A stretch of 43,131 nucleotides of DNA from Vulcanimicrobiota bacterium (GCA_003164495.1 PLTN01000115.1:1-43131), one strand, 5' to 3'. Shown: positions 7,244-15,330, counted from the first letter of the stretch. Numbers and translations: made by a program. Notes: generated by a model not told the origin, from the sequence alone.

Positions 7244-8937
7244 GAACCGAGGCGGAGCGCACGAACGCGCTCCTCACGCTGCCCGTCATCATCGTGACCG
7301 CGTTTGCGATCGCGCCCGTGATCATTACCTTGGTCGGCAGCTTTCGGACCTCACTGCCGGGTGACCCGACGGTTTGGGGACTGAGCGGCTGGACGAGCGC
7401 GTTCTCCACCGCCTCCGTGTGGCAGGCGATCGCGAACACGTTCTTGCTCGTGCTCATGCGCGTTCCGATCGCCCTGTTGCTCGGCAGCGTGCTGGCGTGG
7501 CTCGTGATTCGCACCAACGTACGTGCGCGGCGCACGATCGAGTTCTTGATCTGGACCGCGTTCTTCTTGCCGACGCTGCCGATGGCGATGGCTTGGGCGC
7601 TCTTACTCGACCCGAAGTCGGGCTGGATCAACCGCCTGTTGCAACCGCTGTTCGGCCTGCAGCATGGTCCGTTCAATATCTATTCCTACACCGGCATCAC
7701 GTGGGTGCATCTCGTGACTACCACGGTCCCCGCGATCGTGCTGCTGCTCGGACCGGCATTCCGCGGTCTGAACCCGGTGCTCGAAGAGAGCGCGCGCATG
7801 TCGGGCGCGAGCATGATGGAGTCGTTCCGGCGCGTCGTTTTGCCGCTGCTTGCGCCGGCGTTGACGATGGCCGGCATCATCGCGCTGATCCGCAGCCTCG
7901 AAGGCTTCGAAATCGAGCTGTTCCTCGGCGTTCCGGCCGGCATTCGCGTGTTCTCGACCAAGATTCAAGAGCTGGTCGTGTACGAGCCGCCGCGATACGC
8001 GCCGGCCATGGCGCTCAGCGTTCCGTTCGTGATCTTGCTCATCGTGCTTGCCCTCTGGTATCAGCGCGTGATTCGCGGCCGCTCGTATGCGACGTTGACC
8101 GGAAAACTCGCCGCCGCACCCGCGATCGATCTCGGCCGCTGGCGCTGGCCGGCCACGATCTTCTGCGGCGGGTTTGCCGGGCTCGCGGTGATCGTTCCGA
8201 CGGTGACCCTGGTCGTCGGCTCGTTCATGGAAATCTTCGGCGTGACCAACGCGAACGGCAGCTTCGGCTTTACGACGAGCCACTGGAACACCGTTCTGCA
8301 TGATCCGGTATTCCTCTCATCGTTCACGACGACGCTGCTGCTGGGCGTGTCCACCGCGATCGCCGGCGTGATTTGCTTTTCGTTGATCGCCTACATCATC
8401 TTGCGCACGAAAGCCGCCGGCCGGCCGATGCTCGATGTGGCGGCCTGGTTGCCGTGGTCGATTCCCGGGATCTTACTGAGCCTCTCGCTGCTCTGGATCT
8501 ATCTTGGATTCCCGGTACTCAACGTGCTCTACGGATCGGTGGCCGGTCTCGTCGTCGCGATGCTCTTCAAAGAAATGCCGGGTGGCGTGAACCTGATGAA
8601 GACCGGTATCATGAGGATCGGCCTCGAACTCGAGGAGGCGGCGTTCACGTCGGGCGCCGGCTGGTGGGAACTCTATCGCCGCGTCCTCTTGCCGCTGCTC
8701 TCACCGACCGCGGTTACGGTGGCGCTGTTCGTGTTCGTGGGCTGCGTGAAAGACATCAGCACGATGATCTTGCTCGCCACGCCGACGACGCGTCCGCTCT
8801 CGCTCTTGGTGCTCGACTACGCGACCAATGGATCGATCGAAAACGGTGCGGTCGTCGGCGTGATCTCGGCCGCGATGGCGATCGGTGTCGCGATTGTCGG
8901 CCGGAAGCTCAGCGCGCGCGCCGGCATCCAAACCTAG
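7237..8937 (+). CDS. ABC transporter permease, fused two-domain FbpB/AfuB type
   Basis: About 566 residues from a likely GTG at 7237 that overlaps the dehydrogenase stop by 7 nt; the frame also opens from an ATG at 7156, whose first residues do not look like a permease. Two MetI-like halves of about six helices each are fused. Each carries an EAA loop: EESARMSGASMMES (about 184) and EEAAFTSGAGWWEL (about 467). Fusion of both permease halves is usual for ferric-type importers. It is the only permease in the locus and should pair with the ATPase at 533-1621 and the binding protein at 2775-3881 encoded on the opposite arm. Confidence 0.92.
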   Translation: MVRTEAERTNALLTLPVIIVTAFAIAPVIITLVGSFRTSLPGDPTVWGLSGWTSAFSTASVWQAIANTFLLVLMRVPIALLLGSVLAWLVIRTNVRARRTIEFLIWTAFFLPTLPMAMAWALLLDPKSGWINRLLQPLFGLQHGPFNIYSYTGITWVHLVTTTVPAIVLLLGPAFRGLNPVLEESARMSGASMMESFRRVVLPLLAPALTMAGIIALIRSLEGFEIELFLGVPAGIRVFSTKIQELVVYEPPRYAPAMALSVPFVILLIVLALWYQRVIRGRSYATLTGKLAAAPAIDLGRWRWPATIFCGGFAGLAVIVPTVTLVVGSFMEIFGVTNANGSFGFTTSHWNTVLHDPVFLSSFTTTLLLGVSTAIAGVICFSLIAYIILRTKAAGRPMLDVAAWLPWSIPGILLSLSLLWIYLGFPVLNVLYGSVAGLVVAMLFKEMPGGVNLMKTGIMRIGLELEEAAFTSGAGWWELYRRVLLPLLSPTAVTVALFVFVGCVKDISTMILLATPTTRPLSLLVLDYATNGSIENGAVVGVISAAMAIGVAIVGRKLSARAGIQT

Positions 8938-8960
8938 GTGTGAAGGGCGGCCGGCGCCGT

Positions 8961-8993
8961 CTTCGCAGCTACTTCATGCCGTCGACCTACGAT
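8961..8993 (+). promoter_or_regulatory. PhoB-like direct-repeat promoter for USP gene 9000 (site 1)
   Basis: CTTCGC (8961), N5, CTTCAT (8972), N10, TACGAT (8988), then 6 nt to ATG 9000. Half-site period is 11 bp and the second half-site starts 16 bp before the -10. The short -10 to ATG distance implies a leaderless transcript and supports the 9000 start. Confidence 0.82.
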
Positions 8994-8999
8994 GGCTTC

Positions 9000-9806
9000 A
9001 TGAAAACACCGTTCTTCGATATTGTCGTGCCGGTTGACGGATCGGCAACAGGCCGCCGCGGCGTCGAATACGCGATCGGCCTTGCCGGCGATGGGGTGAC
9101 GTTGCACTTTTGCAGCGTCGTTTCCGAGTCGGCGATCGGTGCCGCGGAGGATGCTCAAAGCGTCTGCAGCGACGCCGTCGCCCTGGCCGCCAAATGCGGC
9201 GTTTTCGCCGACACCAGGATTCTGTTCGGGCCGGTAGCGCCCGCCATTTGCGACTACGCAAGGGAGGTCTACGGCGATGCGATCGTGATCGGGACACATG
9301 CCCGGCAGGGACTGGCGCGCGCGGTGTTTGGGAGTGTCACGGAGAGGCTGTTGGCAATCAGCAAAATCCCCGTCGTCGTGACGCACGTGGACGATGCCTT
9401 GGAAACGGCCGGTCCGATTACGGTCGCGGTCGACGACATGATGCCCTCCCGTGCGGCGCTGAAGATGGGTGTGGATCTCGCCAAAACATGCGGTGTCAGC
9501 TTGGTCATCGAAACCGTTACCGGCCCCGAGCGTGCCGACTGGCGCCATGCCTCCGATCTGCTCAGCGATGCGGCCGATGTCGCGCGCGATTCCGACGTCG
9601 ATTTCGAGCTCGTCACGGTCGCCGGCCGGGTTGCTGAGGAAATCGTCGCGGATGGAGAAAAGCGGATGAGTCCGGCGATCGTCGTCGGCACCGGCAACCA
9701 TTCGCCCGTGGCGAGACTGCTGTTCGGTAGCGTCGCGGCATTCGTTCTCGAACACGCACGGCTGCCGGTGATCGTCGTTCCCCAACAGCCCGCCGCGACC
9801 GGTTAA
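9000..9806 (+). CDS. Universal stress protein, tandem UspA domains
   Basis: 268 residues from ATG 9000. The start is chosen because MKTPFFDIVVPVDGS aligns with MDTPFLNVTVPVDGS of the USP gene at 14422 and because a promoter -10 ends 6 nt upstream. The first domain (about 1-130) ends with GTHARQGLARAVFGS, close to the nucleotide-binding motif G-2x-G-9x-G(S/T) but with Ala for the second Gly. The second domain has GTGNHSPVARLLFGS, which is also degenerate. ATP binding is therefore uncertain. USPs support survival under hypoxia, starvation or oxidative stress. It is the first member of the stress block. Confidence 0.9.
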   Translation: MKTPFFDIVVPVDGSATGRRGVEYAIGLAGDGVTLHFCSVVSESAIGAAEDAQSVCSDAVALAAKCGVFADTRILFGPVAPAICDYAREVYGDAIVIGTHARQGLARAVFGSVTERLLAISKIPVVVTHVDDALETAGPITVAVDDMMPSRAALKMGVDLAKTCGVSLVIETVTGPERADWRHASDLLSDAADVARDSDVDFELVTVAGRVAEEIVADGEKRMSPAIVVGTGNHSPVARLLFGSVAAFVLEHARLPVIVVPQQPAATG

Positions 9807-10267
9807 GTCTTTAGAGTTTTGGCCTGCTCTTGCGCGGCGAAAAGCGTCTCGATGGCCACGCGCATCTCGGTCAGGAAGTTACGCGCCACCGCGATTGCGA
9901 TGCGGTGCCCGGCGATGGCATCGAATACTTGCCCGGCAATGCCGCCCGGCGGTGTATACGTTCCATCGAGCTTGAGCCAGAAGGTATCGTAATCGTTGTC
10001 GGCGCCGATCAGCAGTTCGCCGGTATACACCGGATAGGGCCCTGGTTCGGCCGTTTCCCAGTAGACCCGGTAGCGCGGCGTCATGTCTTCGGGACGATGC
10101 GCCGCCTCTAAACGAACGACCGCCGCGTGCGCGACATCGCCGGCGTGCAGGATGATCTGCGCGCTAACGCCGTCGGGTGCCCGGTGCGTGGCGAAGAACG
10201 CCTGGAGCAAGGAATCCGCCGCGGCAAGCGGCGCGTGAACCAGCGCTTTTTCGACGATCGTACTCAT
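9803..10267 (-). CDS. Small START-like (SRPBCC-type) protein, paralogue 1
   Basis: 154 residues, cytoplasmic by lack of signal or helix. It has the pattern YPVYTGELL...LKLDGTYTPPGGIAGQVFDAIAGHRIAIAV, shared with the proteins at 10264 and 14869. The beta-rich core followed by a long C-terminal helix fits a START/Bet v 1-like ligand-binding fold, but I assign this by pattern only. The ATG overlaps the upstream paralogue's stop by 4 nt, so the pair is co-translated. No enzymatic residues are recognisable. Confidence 0.75.
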   Translation of the reverse strand: MSTIVEKALVHAPLAAADSLLQAFFATHRAPDGVSAQIILHAGDVAHAAVVRLEAAHRPEDMTPRYRVYWETAEPGPYPVYTGELLIGADNDYDTFWLKLDGTYTPPGGIAGQVFDAIAGHRIAIAVARNFLTEMRVAIETLFAAQEQAKTLKT

Positions 10268-10734
10268 GAGGTACCCGCCGGCTCAGCCGTCGCGCCGGAA
10301 TTGAACGCTTGTTCGAGACCCGTCTTGATCTCATTGAGCAATTCGCGGGCCACGCCCACGGCGATGTGGTGCCCGAGGACGGAGTCGAATACGGCTCCGG
10401 CCAAACCGAGCGGCGGCTCGTACGACCCGTCGAGATCGAGGCGGCAATACTTCCCAGTCTCGTCTTCGACGGTGAGTGTCCCGCGAAAGATAGGATAGAG
10501 TCCCCCGTCGTGCGCTCGCCATTTGATCTCCATGACCTCGTATCCGGCGTACGCCCGCGCGTGTTTGAGGACGAGATCGGCCCGGCGCTCGACGATCAGG
10601 TCGCCGACTTTGACGCGCAGCGCCACGACCGGAAAACCGTCTTCGACCGCCAAACACGCGACGTAGGCCGCCGCGGCTCGAGGCACGTGATCGAACGGAC
10701 AAAGCACCGTGAGACACTCATGAATTTCGCTCAT
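10264..10734 (-). CDS. Small START-like (SRPBCC-type) protein, paralogue 2
   Basis: 156 residues. N-terminus MSEIHECLTVLCPFDH closely matches MTEIHESVTALCPHDQ of the protein at 14869. The shared core is FRGTLTVED and LDLDGSYEPPLGLAGAVFD, then a C-terminal helix. It sits 30 nt after a USP gene, but its own promoter overlaps the end of that gene, with ATG 6 nt after the -10 (leaderless). Function is unknown; a lipid or hydrophobic ligand role is a fold-based guess. Confidence 0.8.
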   Translation of the reverse strand: MSEIHECLTVLCPFDHVPRAAAAYVACLAVEDGFPVVALRVKVGDLIVERRADLVLKHARAYAGYEVMEIKWRAHDGGLYPIFRGTLTVEDETGKYCRLDLDGSYEPPLGLAGAVFDSVLGHHIAVGVARELLNEIKTGLEQAFNSGATAEPAGTS

Positions 10735-10740
10735 GTCCCG

Positions 10741-10773
10741 AGCCTAACACAGATATGAGAAGCGTCAGCGAAG
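10741..10773 (-). promoter_or_regulatory. PhoB-like direct-repeat promoter for START-like pair (site 2)
   Basis: On the minus strand: CTTCGC (from 10773), N5, CTTCTC (from 10762), N10, TAGGCT (10746-10741), 6 nt, ATG 10734. It overlaps the last codons of the upstream USP gene, so the START-like pair has its own transcription start. Confidence 0.8.
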
Positions 10774-11652
10774 AGACGATGAAGATTGGGCAGCCGGAAC
10801 GACGAGCACCGGGACGCTGCTCGTCCGGACGATGCTTTCGGCGACGCTGCCGAGCGCGAAACGGCGCAAACCGCGGCGGCCGTGCGTACCCACGATGATC
10901 GCGTCGGCCCGGCGATCTTCAGCCGTCGCGACGATCGCGCGCGCCGAACCGCCGTCGATGATGACGACCGGCGTGCTCTCCGGCAGGCCCGCTCGAGCGA
11001 GCGAACCGTTTACGGTTGAAACGGCTTCGCGCCGCAAGGTCTCATCGAGCTGGGCGGGCACCAAGCCGAACGACAGCGCGACGGACGCATCAGCGATGCC
11101 GGTCGCGTCGATCGCATGGCAGGCGATAATGCGTGCGCCGGTGAGACGCGCCAGCCGTGCGGCAAGCTCGGTCGCAATGTCCGCCGGTTCCGAATCGTCG
11201 ATCGCGACCAGGCTGGTGGCAAACGGTGAATCCGCGATGCGGTCCATGGGATGAACGGTAAGCACGGGGATCGAGCTCGAGCGCAAGACGCCTTCGGCCG
11301 TGCTGCCTAAAAAGGCTCGCGCAATCCCGGTTCGCGTATGGGTTCCCATCACGATCAGGTCGCATTGGCCGGTGGCGGCCGCTGCGAGAATGCCGGTCAC
11401 CACGCGTTCGTGGATGAGCGTGAGTTGCGGCTCGATGCCCGCGGCCCGGCAGCGAGCGGCTGCCTCGTCGAGCACCACCCGGCCTTGCGCGTTGCCCGCC
11501 TGCGTGACCGGCATCTCATCGACGATCGTAAGCACGGTGAGCGTAGCCCCTCCGCGGGCCAGATTCAGGGCCAAGCGCAGTGCCGCTTGCGCGGGCTCGG
11601 ACCCGTCATAGGGAACGAGCACGCGTGAAAATGGCGCATTCGATGTCGGCAT
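10765..11652 (-). CDS. Universal stress protein, tandem UspA domains
   Basis: 295 residues from ATG 11652; a longer frame to 11877 would add an unrelated 75-residue stretch and ignore the promoter. Domain 1 (about 1-145) starts VLVPYDGSEPAQ and ends GTHTRTGIARAFLGS. Domain 2 has the full nucleotide-binding motif GTHGRRGLRRFALGS. It is closely related to the USP at 13403 (SRVLVPYDGS and SSLLVPYDGS). It diverges from the GerMN/acetate kinase operon. Confidence 0.93.
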   Translation of the reverse strand: MPTSNAPFSRVLVPYDGSEPAQAALRLALNLARGGATLTVLTIVDEMPVTQAGNAQGRVVLDEAAARCRAAGIEPQLTLIHERVVTGILAAAATGQCDLIVMGTHTRTGIARAFLGSTAEGVLRSSSIPVLTVHPMDRIADSPFATSLVAIDDSEPADIATELAARLARLTGARIIACHAIDATGIADASVALSFGLVPAQLDETLRREAVSTVNGSLARAGLPESTPVVIIDGGSARAIVATAEDRRADAIIVGTHGRRGLRRFALGSVAESIVRTSSVPVLVVPAAQSSSSLR

Positions 11653-11658
11653 GGTCCA

Positions 11659-11691
11659 ACGATGGCACGCGATCGTGAAGGAGGAGCGAAA
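11659..11691 (-). promoter_or_regulatory. PhoB-like direct-repeat promoter for USP gene 10765-11652 (site 3)
   Basis: Minus strand: TTTCGC (from 11691), N5, CTTCAC (from 11680), N10, CATCGT (11664-11659), 6 nt, ATG 11652. The -10 deviates at its first base (C for T). Spacing is identical to the other sites. Confidence 0.68.
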
Positions 11692-11738
11692 GCATTTTAG
11701 GGCGTGCGAAGGAACGGTGAACGTGCTGCTTTGCCCCT

Positions 11739-11772
11739 CTTCACCGCGCCTTCCGTATTCGGCTGATACCGT
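11739..11772 (+). promoter_or_regulatory. PhoB-like direct-repeat promoter for GerMN-acetate kinase operon (site 4)
   Basis: CTTCAC (11739), N5, CTTCCG (11750), N11, TACCGT (11767), 10 nt, ATG 11783. This is the only site with 17 rather than 16 bp from the second half-site to the -10. Confidence 0.66.
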
Positions 11773-11782
11773 ACGGCTGACG

Positions 11783-12283
11783 ATGCAAAAAATGCTTACG
11801 CTCGCCGCTGCGGTGGCGGTCGTTTTGGGTGCGTTCTGCTGGTGGTATTTCAGCGGACGGAGCGCTGCAGTTGACAACGCACGGGTGACGGTCTATTCCA
11901 CGCAGCTCGACGGAGAAACCGAAGTCCCGCGTACCGTACCGCTCGGTGCGGCCCGGGATACGCGCAGTGTCGCCTTTTTCGCCGCCACGCAAGCGATCGC
12001 CGGGCCGCCCGCCGGTATTGATGCCGTTCGCTTTCCGGCCGGCACATACGTCCGTTCGGTCGAGGTTCGCGGATCTACGGCGGTGGTCGATGTCTCACCG
12101 GAAGTCGACCGCCTCGCCGGGGGCAGTTTCGATGAGGCCGCGACGTTCAAGTCGCTCGTCTGGACGATGACGTCCTTGCCCGGCATCGAGGCGGTTGAAG
12201 TTCGTATCGGCGGGGCGCGGGTTGCCGCAATTCCGGGCGGTCATCTGGAGCTCGATGAGCCGCTGACGCGTTCGAGCTGGTAG
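11783..12283 (+). CDS. GerMN-domain protein with N-terminal membrane anchor
   Basis: 166 residues from ATG 11783. One hydrophobic segment (about 5-24, LTLAAAVAVVLGAFCWWYF) is a membrane anchor or signal. The rest is a GerMN (sporulation/spore germination) domain: VEVRGSTAVVDVSPEV, GGSFDEAATFKSLVWTMTSLPGIEAVEVRIGG in segments. GerMN domains occur in envelope proteins of non-sporulating bacteria too and are thought to bind peptidoglycan or partner proteins. The acetate kinase starts 1 nt after its stop. ATG 11792 is an alternative start. Confidence 0.8.
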   Translation: MQKMLTLAAAVAVVLGAFCWWYFSGRSAAVDNARVTVYSTQLDGETEVPRTVPLGAARDTRSVAFFAATQAIAGPPAGIDAVRFPAGTYVRSVEVRGSTAVVDVSPEVDRLAGGSFDEAATFKSLVWTMTSLPGIEAVEVRIGGARVAAIPGGHLELDEPLTRSSW

Positions 12284-12284
12284 T

Positions 12285-13406
12285 ATGGGGGCGGTGAATG
12301 CGCTCCGCGTCCTTTGCGTCAATCTCGGGTCGCGCTCCGCGAAGATCTCGCTCATTGCCGTTTCGCCGAATGACGTAGCCGGGGAGCCGTCCCAGCCGAT
12401 CGCGGAATTGGAGTGTTCGGTCGCGGCGCTGGCCGACGCGGCGACGCTCGAGCCGTTCGAGTCAACCGGCGTCGATATCGTCGCCTACCGCGTCGTGCGC
12501 ATACGCCGCCTGCCCGAAACCGACGCGGTACTCTTCGACGCGGGGACACGTGCGGCGATTGCCGCCTCGCAAGAGCTGGCGCCGCTGCACACGCAGGGCG
12601 TGCTCGCCGCGTTCGATGCGCTGTCGGCCAAGCTGCCGCGTGCACGTCACGTGGCCGTGTTTGATGCCGCGTTCCATCGTTCGATTCCCGATCGAGCCGC
12701 GGCGTACGGGCTGCCGTATGCGGATTTTATCGCCGGCTGGCGCAAGGTCGGGTTTCACGGACTGAGCCACGCATTTGCCGCCGCGCGGGTTGCTGCGCTT
12801 CTCAACGATCCCGTTCCGGTGCGCAAACTCGTGGGCGTCCATCTCGGCGGCGGCTGCTCGGTGGCCGCGATCGCGGGCGCGCGCAGCATCGATACGTCGA
12901 TGGGCTTCACACCGCAAGATGGTTTGCTGATGGCGACGCGCAGCGGCACGCTGGATGCGGGAATGCTGCTGGCCTACATGCGCGAGAAGGCCCTTTCGGT
13001 GGAAGCTGCGGAGACGCTGATCTCCGACGGTTCGGGTCTGCTCGGACTGGGTGGTTCGGCCGACATGCGCGACATCGTCGCCGGGCGGGAGCGCGGCGAC
13101 CAGCGTGCCCAGCTCGCGTACGACGTCTTCGTCTATCGCGTGGTGACCGGGGTCGGCGCGATGGCCGCTGCGCTCAACGGAATCGATGCCGTCGCCTTCC
13201 TCGGCGGGATCGGAGAACATATGCCCGGAGTCAGGGCCGACGTGTGCGCCGGCCTCGCCTACCTCGGCGTGCGCGTCGATGCCGGGCGCAACTCGCCGGA
13301 AACCACCGATGCGGTCATTTCCCCCGCCGGCGCGAACGTCGCGGTGCTGCGCCTGCACGTTCGGGAAGATTGGATGATGGCGATCGCCGCCGCCGGCACG
13401 AGCTAG
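12285..13406 (+). CDS. ackA: Acetate kinase family protein
   Basis: 373 residues (GTG 12294 is an alternative start, preceded by GGGGGCG). Acetate kinase transfers phosphate between acetyl phosphate and ADP, giving ATP by substrate-level phosphorylation. Family motifs are VNLGSRSAK near the N-terminus (usual form NxGSSSxK), VGFHGLSHAFAA, VHLGGGCSVAAI, the substrate-site stretch IDTSMGFTPQDGLLMATRSGTLD and FLGGIGEH. It is slightly shorter than typical 400-residue enzymes. No phosphotransacetylase or phosphoketolase is present. Its place in a stress operon suggests fermentative ATP generation when respiration is limited. It ends tail to tail with the next USP gene, overlapping by 4 nt. Confidence 0.9.
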   Translation: MGAVNALRVLCVNLGSRSAKISLIAVSPNDVAGEPSQPIAELECSVAALADAATLEPFESTGVDIVAYRVVRIRRLPETDAVLFDAGTRAAIAASQELAPLHTQGVLAAFDALSAKLPRARHVAVFDAAFHRSIPDRAAAYGLPYADFIAGWRKVGFHGLSHAFAAARVAALLNDPVPVRKLVGVHLGGGCSVAAIAGARSIDTSMGFTPQDGLLMATRSGTLDAGMLLAYMREKALSVEAAETLISDGSGLLGLGGSADMRDIVAGRERGDQRAQLAYDVFVYRVVTGVGAMAAALNGIDAVAFLGGIGEHMPGVRADVCAGLAYLGVRVDAGRNSPETTDAVISPAGANVAVLRLHVREDWMMAIAAAGTS

Positions 13407-14317
13407 GCCGGCGCGGGCACGACGAGAACGGGGATGTCGCTGTTACGCACGATGCTCTCGGCGACGCTGCCGAGAAAGAAGCGGCGCAGTCCGCGGCGGC
13501 CATGCGAGCCGGCGACGATGACGGTTGCGTGCCGGGCATCGGCTTCTTTGATCAGCGCGTCGGCGGGATGCCCCTCAACGATCGCAACCGGAGTATCCGG
13601 CGCAAGCGAAGCGCGCTGTAAGGATCGCTGCACGATCGCGCTGCCCTCCGCCCGCATGTCGTCGGCTAATTGCGTGGGATCGAACCCGTAGGCCAGCGAG
13701 TTTTCGTAGAGGGTCTCCGTGTCGACGGCATGCGCGGCGATGATCTGGGTCCCGGCCGTTCGTGCCAGCATCGCCGCGACCGCAACCGCAACATCTGCGG
13801 TCTCCGAGTCGTCGACGGCAACCAGCGCCGTGGCAAATGGTGCCGACGCAACGCGATCCACGGTTCGCACGGTCAGGACGGGGATCCGGCTCGAGCGGAG
13901 GACGCCTTCCGTCGTGCTGCCGAGGAAGGTCCGCGCGACGCCCTTCCGCGCATGCGTTCCCATGATGACGAGATCGATCGCGTGCTTTTTGATCGCTGCA
14001 AGGATGCCGGCGACCGGCTGCTCATGCACGAGTTCTTTGGTCGCCGTGACGTTCGCCGCTCGGCACTCTGCGGCGGCATCATCGAGCACGACCGCGCCTT
14101 GAGTGTCTAATGCCTCCATCAGGGGCGTCGGATCGAAAGCGACCATCGAGCTCGATACCGATTGGGCCATCACCGTCGTTTCGTCGACGATATTGATCAA
14201 GGTGACCTTCGCGCCGCCCGCAGCGATTGCGAGCGCGAACTTCAGCGCTGCGCGGGACGGGTCCGAACCATCATAGGGAACCAGCAGGCTCGAGAAGGGC
14301 GGAGGCGAGGTAGCCAT
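13403..14317 (-). CDS. Universal stress protein, tandem UspA domains
   Basis: 304 residues. Domain 1 starts SSLLVPYDGSDPS and ends GTHARKGVARTFLGS (second Gly of the nucleotide motif replaced by Ala). Domain 2 has a complete motif, GSHGRRGLRRFFLGS. Compared with the 10765 paralogue it has a roughly 10-residue insertion near residue 50. It diverges from the single-domain USP at 14422; each has its own direct-repeat promoter in the 104-nt gap. Confidence 0.93.
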   Translation of the reverse strand: MATSPPPFSSLLVPYDGSDPSRAALKFALAIAAGGAKVTLINIVDETTVMAQSVSSSMVAFDPTPLMEALDTQGAVVLDDAAAECRAANVTATKELVHEQPVAGILAAIKKHAIDLVIMGTHARKGVARTFLGSTTEGVLRSSRIPVLTVRTVDRVASAPFATALVAVDDSETADVAVAVAAMLARTAGTQIIAAHAVDTETLYENSLAYGFDPTQLADDMRAEGSAIVQRSLQRASLAPDTPVAIVEGHPADALIKEADARHATVIVAGSHGRRGLRRFFLGSVAESIVRNSDIPVLVVPAPA

Positions 14318-14323
14318 TCCGTT

Positions 14324-14356
14324 ATTCTAGCGGCGGAATGTGAAGAAGGAAAGAAC
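14324..14356 (-). promoter_or_regulatory. PhoB-like direct-repeat promoter for USP gene 13403-14317 (site 5)
   Basis: Minus strand: GTTCTT (from 14356), N5, CTTCAC (from 14345), N10, TAGAAT (14329-14324), 6 nt, ATG 14317. The -10 is the best sigma-70 match of the set. A 7-bp inverted repeat (14315-14321 CATTCCG with 14334-14340 CGGAATG) overlaps the start codon. Confidence 0.78.
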
Positions 14357-14381
14357 CTGAACCGCAAAACCGCCATAGACT

Positions 14382-14414
14382 CTTCGCCGAGGCTTCCGGT
14401 ACTATTGCTATCGT
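14382..14414 (+). promoter_or_regulatory. PhoB-like direct-repeat promoter for USP gene 14422 (site 6)
   Basis: CTTCGC (14382), N5, CTTCCG (14393), N10, TATCGT (14409), 7 nt, ATG 14422. It lies back to back with site 5. Confidence 0.8.
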
Positions 14415-14421
14415 CACGGCT

Positions 14422-14862
14422 ATGGACACCCCGTTTCTCAACGTCACGGTGCCGGTCGATGGATCGGAAACCGCCTTGCGCGGCGTCGCTACGGCGATCG
14501 CTTCCGCCCGCACCGGGACGGCGCTTCATTTTTGCAACGTGGTTGATATCGCCGTGGTCGGGTTGGGACGGGGGATCGGTGCGCCGTTCGATCCGTTGCC
14601 GATCGTGGAAGCGTCGGAAGACGACGCGCGACGAGTGTGTGCCGAAGCGGTGGCGTTGGCTGAAAAGAACGGCGTCGCTGCCGACGGTAAGGTCCTCTAC
14701 GGCGCGGTTGCGCCGGGCATCATCCGCTATGCGAAAGAGCTCGGCAGCGACACCATCGTGATCGGTACGCACGCGCGGCACGGGATCTCGCGTCTGGTCT
14801 TCGGCAGCGTCGCCGAATGCGTGTCGGCGATCAGCGACATTCCGGTCGTGGCGGTTCCGTAG
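14422..14862 (+). CDS. Universal stress protein, single UspA domain
   Basis: 146 residues, one domain. MDTPFLNVTVPVDGSETALRG and GTHARHGISRLVFGSVAECV make it the closest relative of domain 1 of the USP at 9000. Single-domain USPs usually act as dimers, so it could self-pair or pair with a tandem paralogue. It has its own leaderless promoter. It ends 6 nt before the convergent START-like gene. Confidence 0.92.
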   Translation: MDTPFLNVTVPVDGSETALRGVATAIASARTGTALHFCNVVDIAVVGLGRGIGAPFDPLPIVEASEDDARRVCAEAVALAEKNGVAADGKVLYGAVAPGIIRYAKELGSDTIVIGTHARHGISRLVFGSVAECVSAISDIPVVAVP

Positions 14863-14868
14863 CGCCGA

Positions 14869-15330
14869 TTATGCGATGGTCATTCCGGTTTGGAAGGCCA
14901 GTTCGAAAGCCGTCTTGATGTCGTCGAGCACTTGGCGGCACACGGCGAGTTCGATGCGTTGGCCGACGACCGCGTCGAAGAGTTGCCCGGCGAAGCCGAG
15001 CGGCGCCTCATAACTCCCGTCGAGGTTGAGACGGCAAAAGTTCCCGCCGGTATCTTCGGCGGTCAACGTTCCCGTAAAGAACGGATTGGGGTCACCGTCG
15101 TGTGGTCCCCAGCGGATATCCATGATGACGCTGTCGGGTTCGACGCCCGGGTCTTGGGGATTGAGGCTCATATCGACTCGGCGTTCGACGATGCGATCGC
15201 CGGCCTCAACGCGAATCGCGGCGACTCGCTTCCCGTCTTCCAACGGTAACGAGTCGATGTACGCGACCGCAGCGAGCGGCGTCTGATCGTGGGGACAGAG
15301 CGCCGTCACGCTTTCGTGGATCTCGGTCAT
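14869..15330 (-). CDS. Small START-like (SRPBCC-type) protein, paralogue 3
   Basis: 153 residues from ATG 15330; a longer in-frame reading to 15729 lies in a wrong frame of the DoxX gene. It matches the 10264 paralogue over its length: CRLNLDGSYEAPLGFAGQLFD and the following helix. The ATG overlaps the DoxX stop by 4 nt, so it is co-translated with DoxX. Function unknown; repeated linkage of this family to stress genes suggests a survival-related role. Confidence 0.82.
   Translation of the reverse strand: MTEIHESVTALCPHDQTPLAAVAYIDSLPLEDGKRVAAIRVEAGDRIVERRVDMSLNPQDPGVEPDSVIMDIRWGPHDGDPNPFFTGTLTAEDTGGNFCRLNLDGSYEAPLGFAGQLFDAVVGQRIELAVCRQVLDDIKTAFELAFQTGMTIA

Noticed and set aside
8943..8964. 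Rho-independent terminator after the ABC permease
   Set aside because: The GC-rich near-palindrome has mismatches in the stem and no T-tract, and it overlaps the first half-site of the USP promoter.
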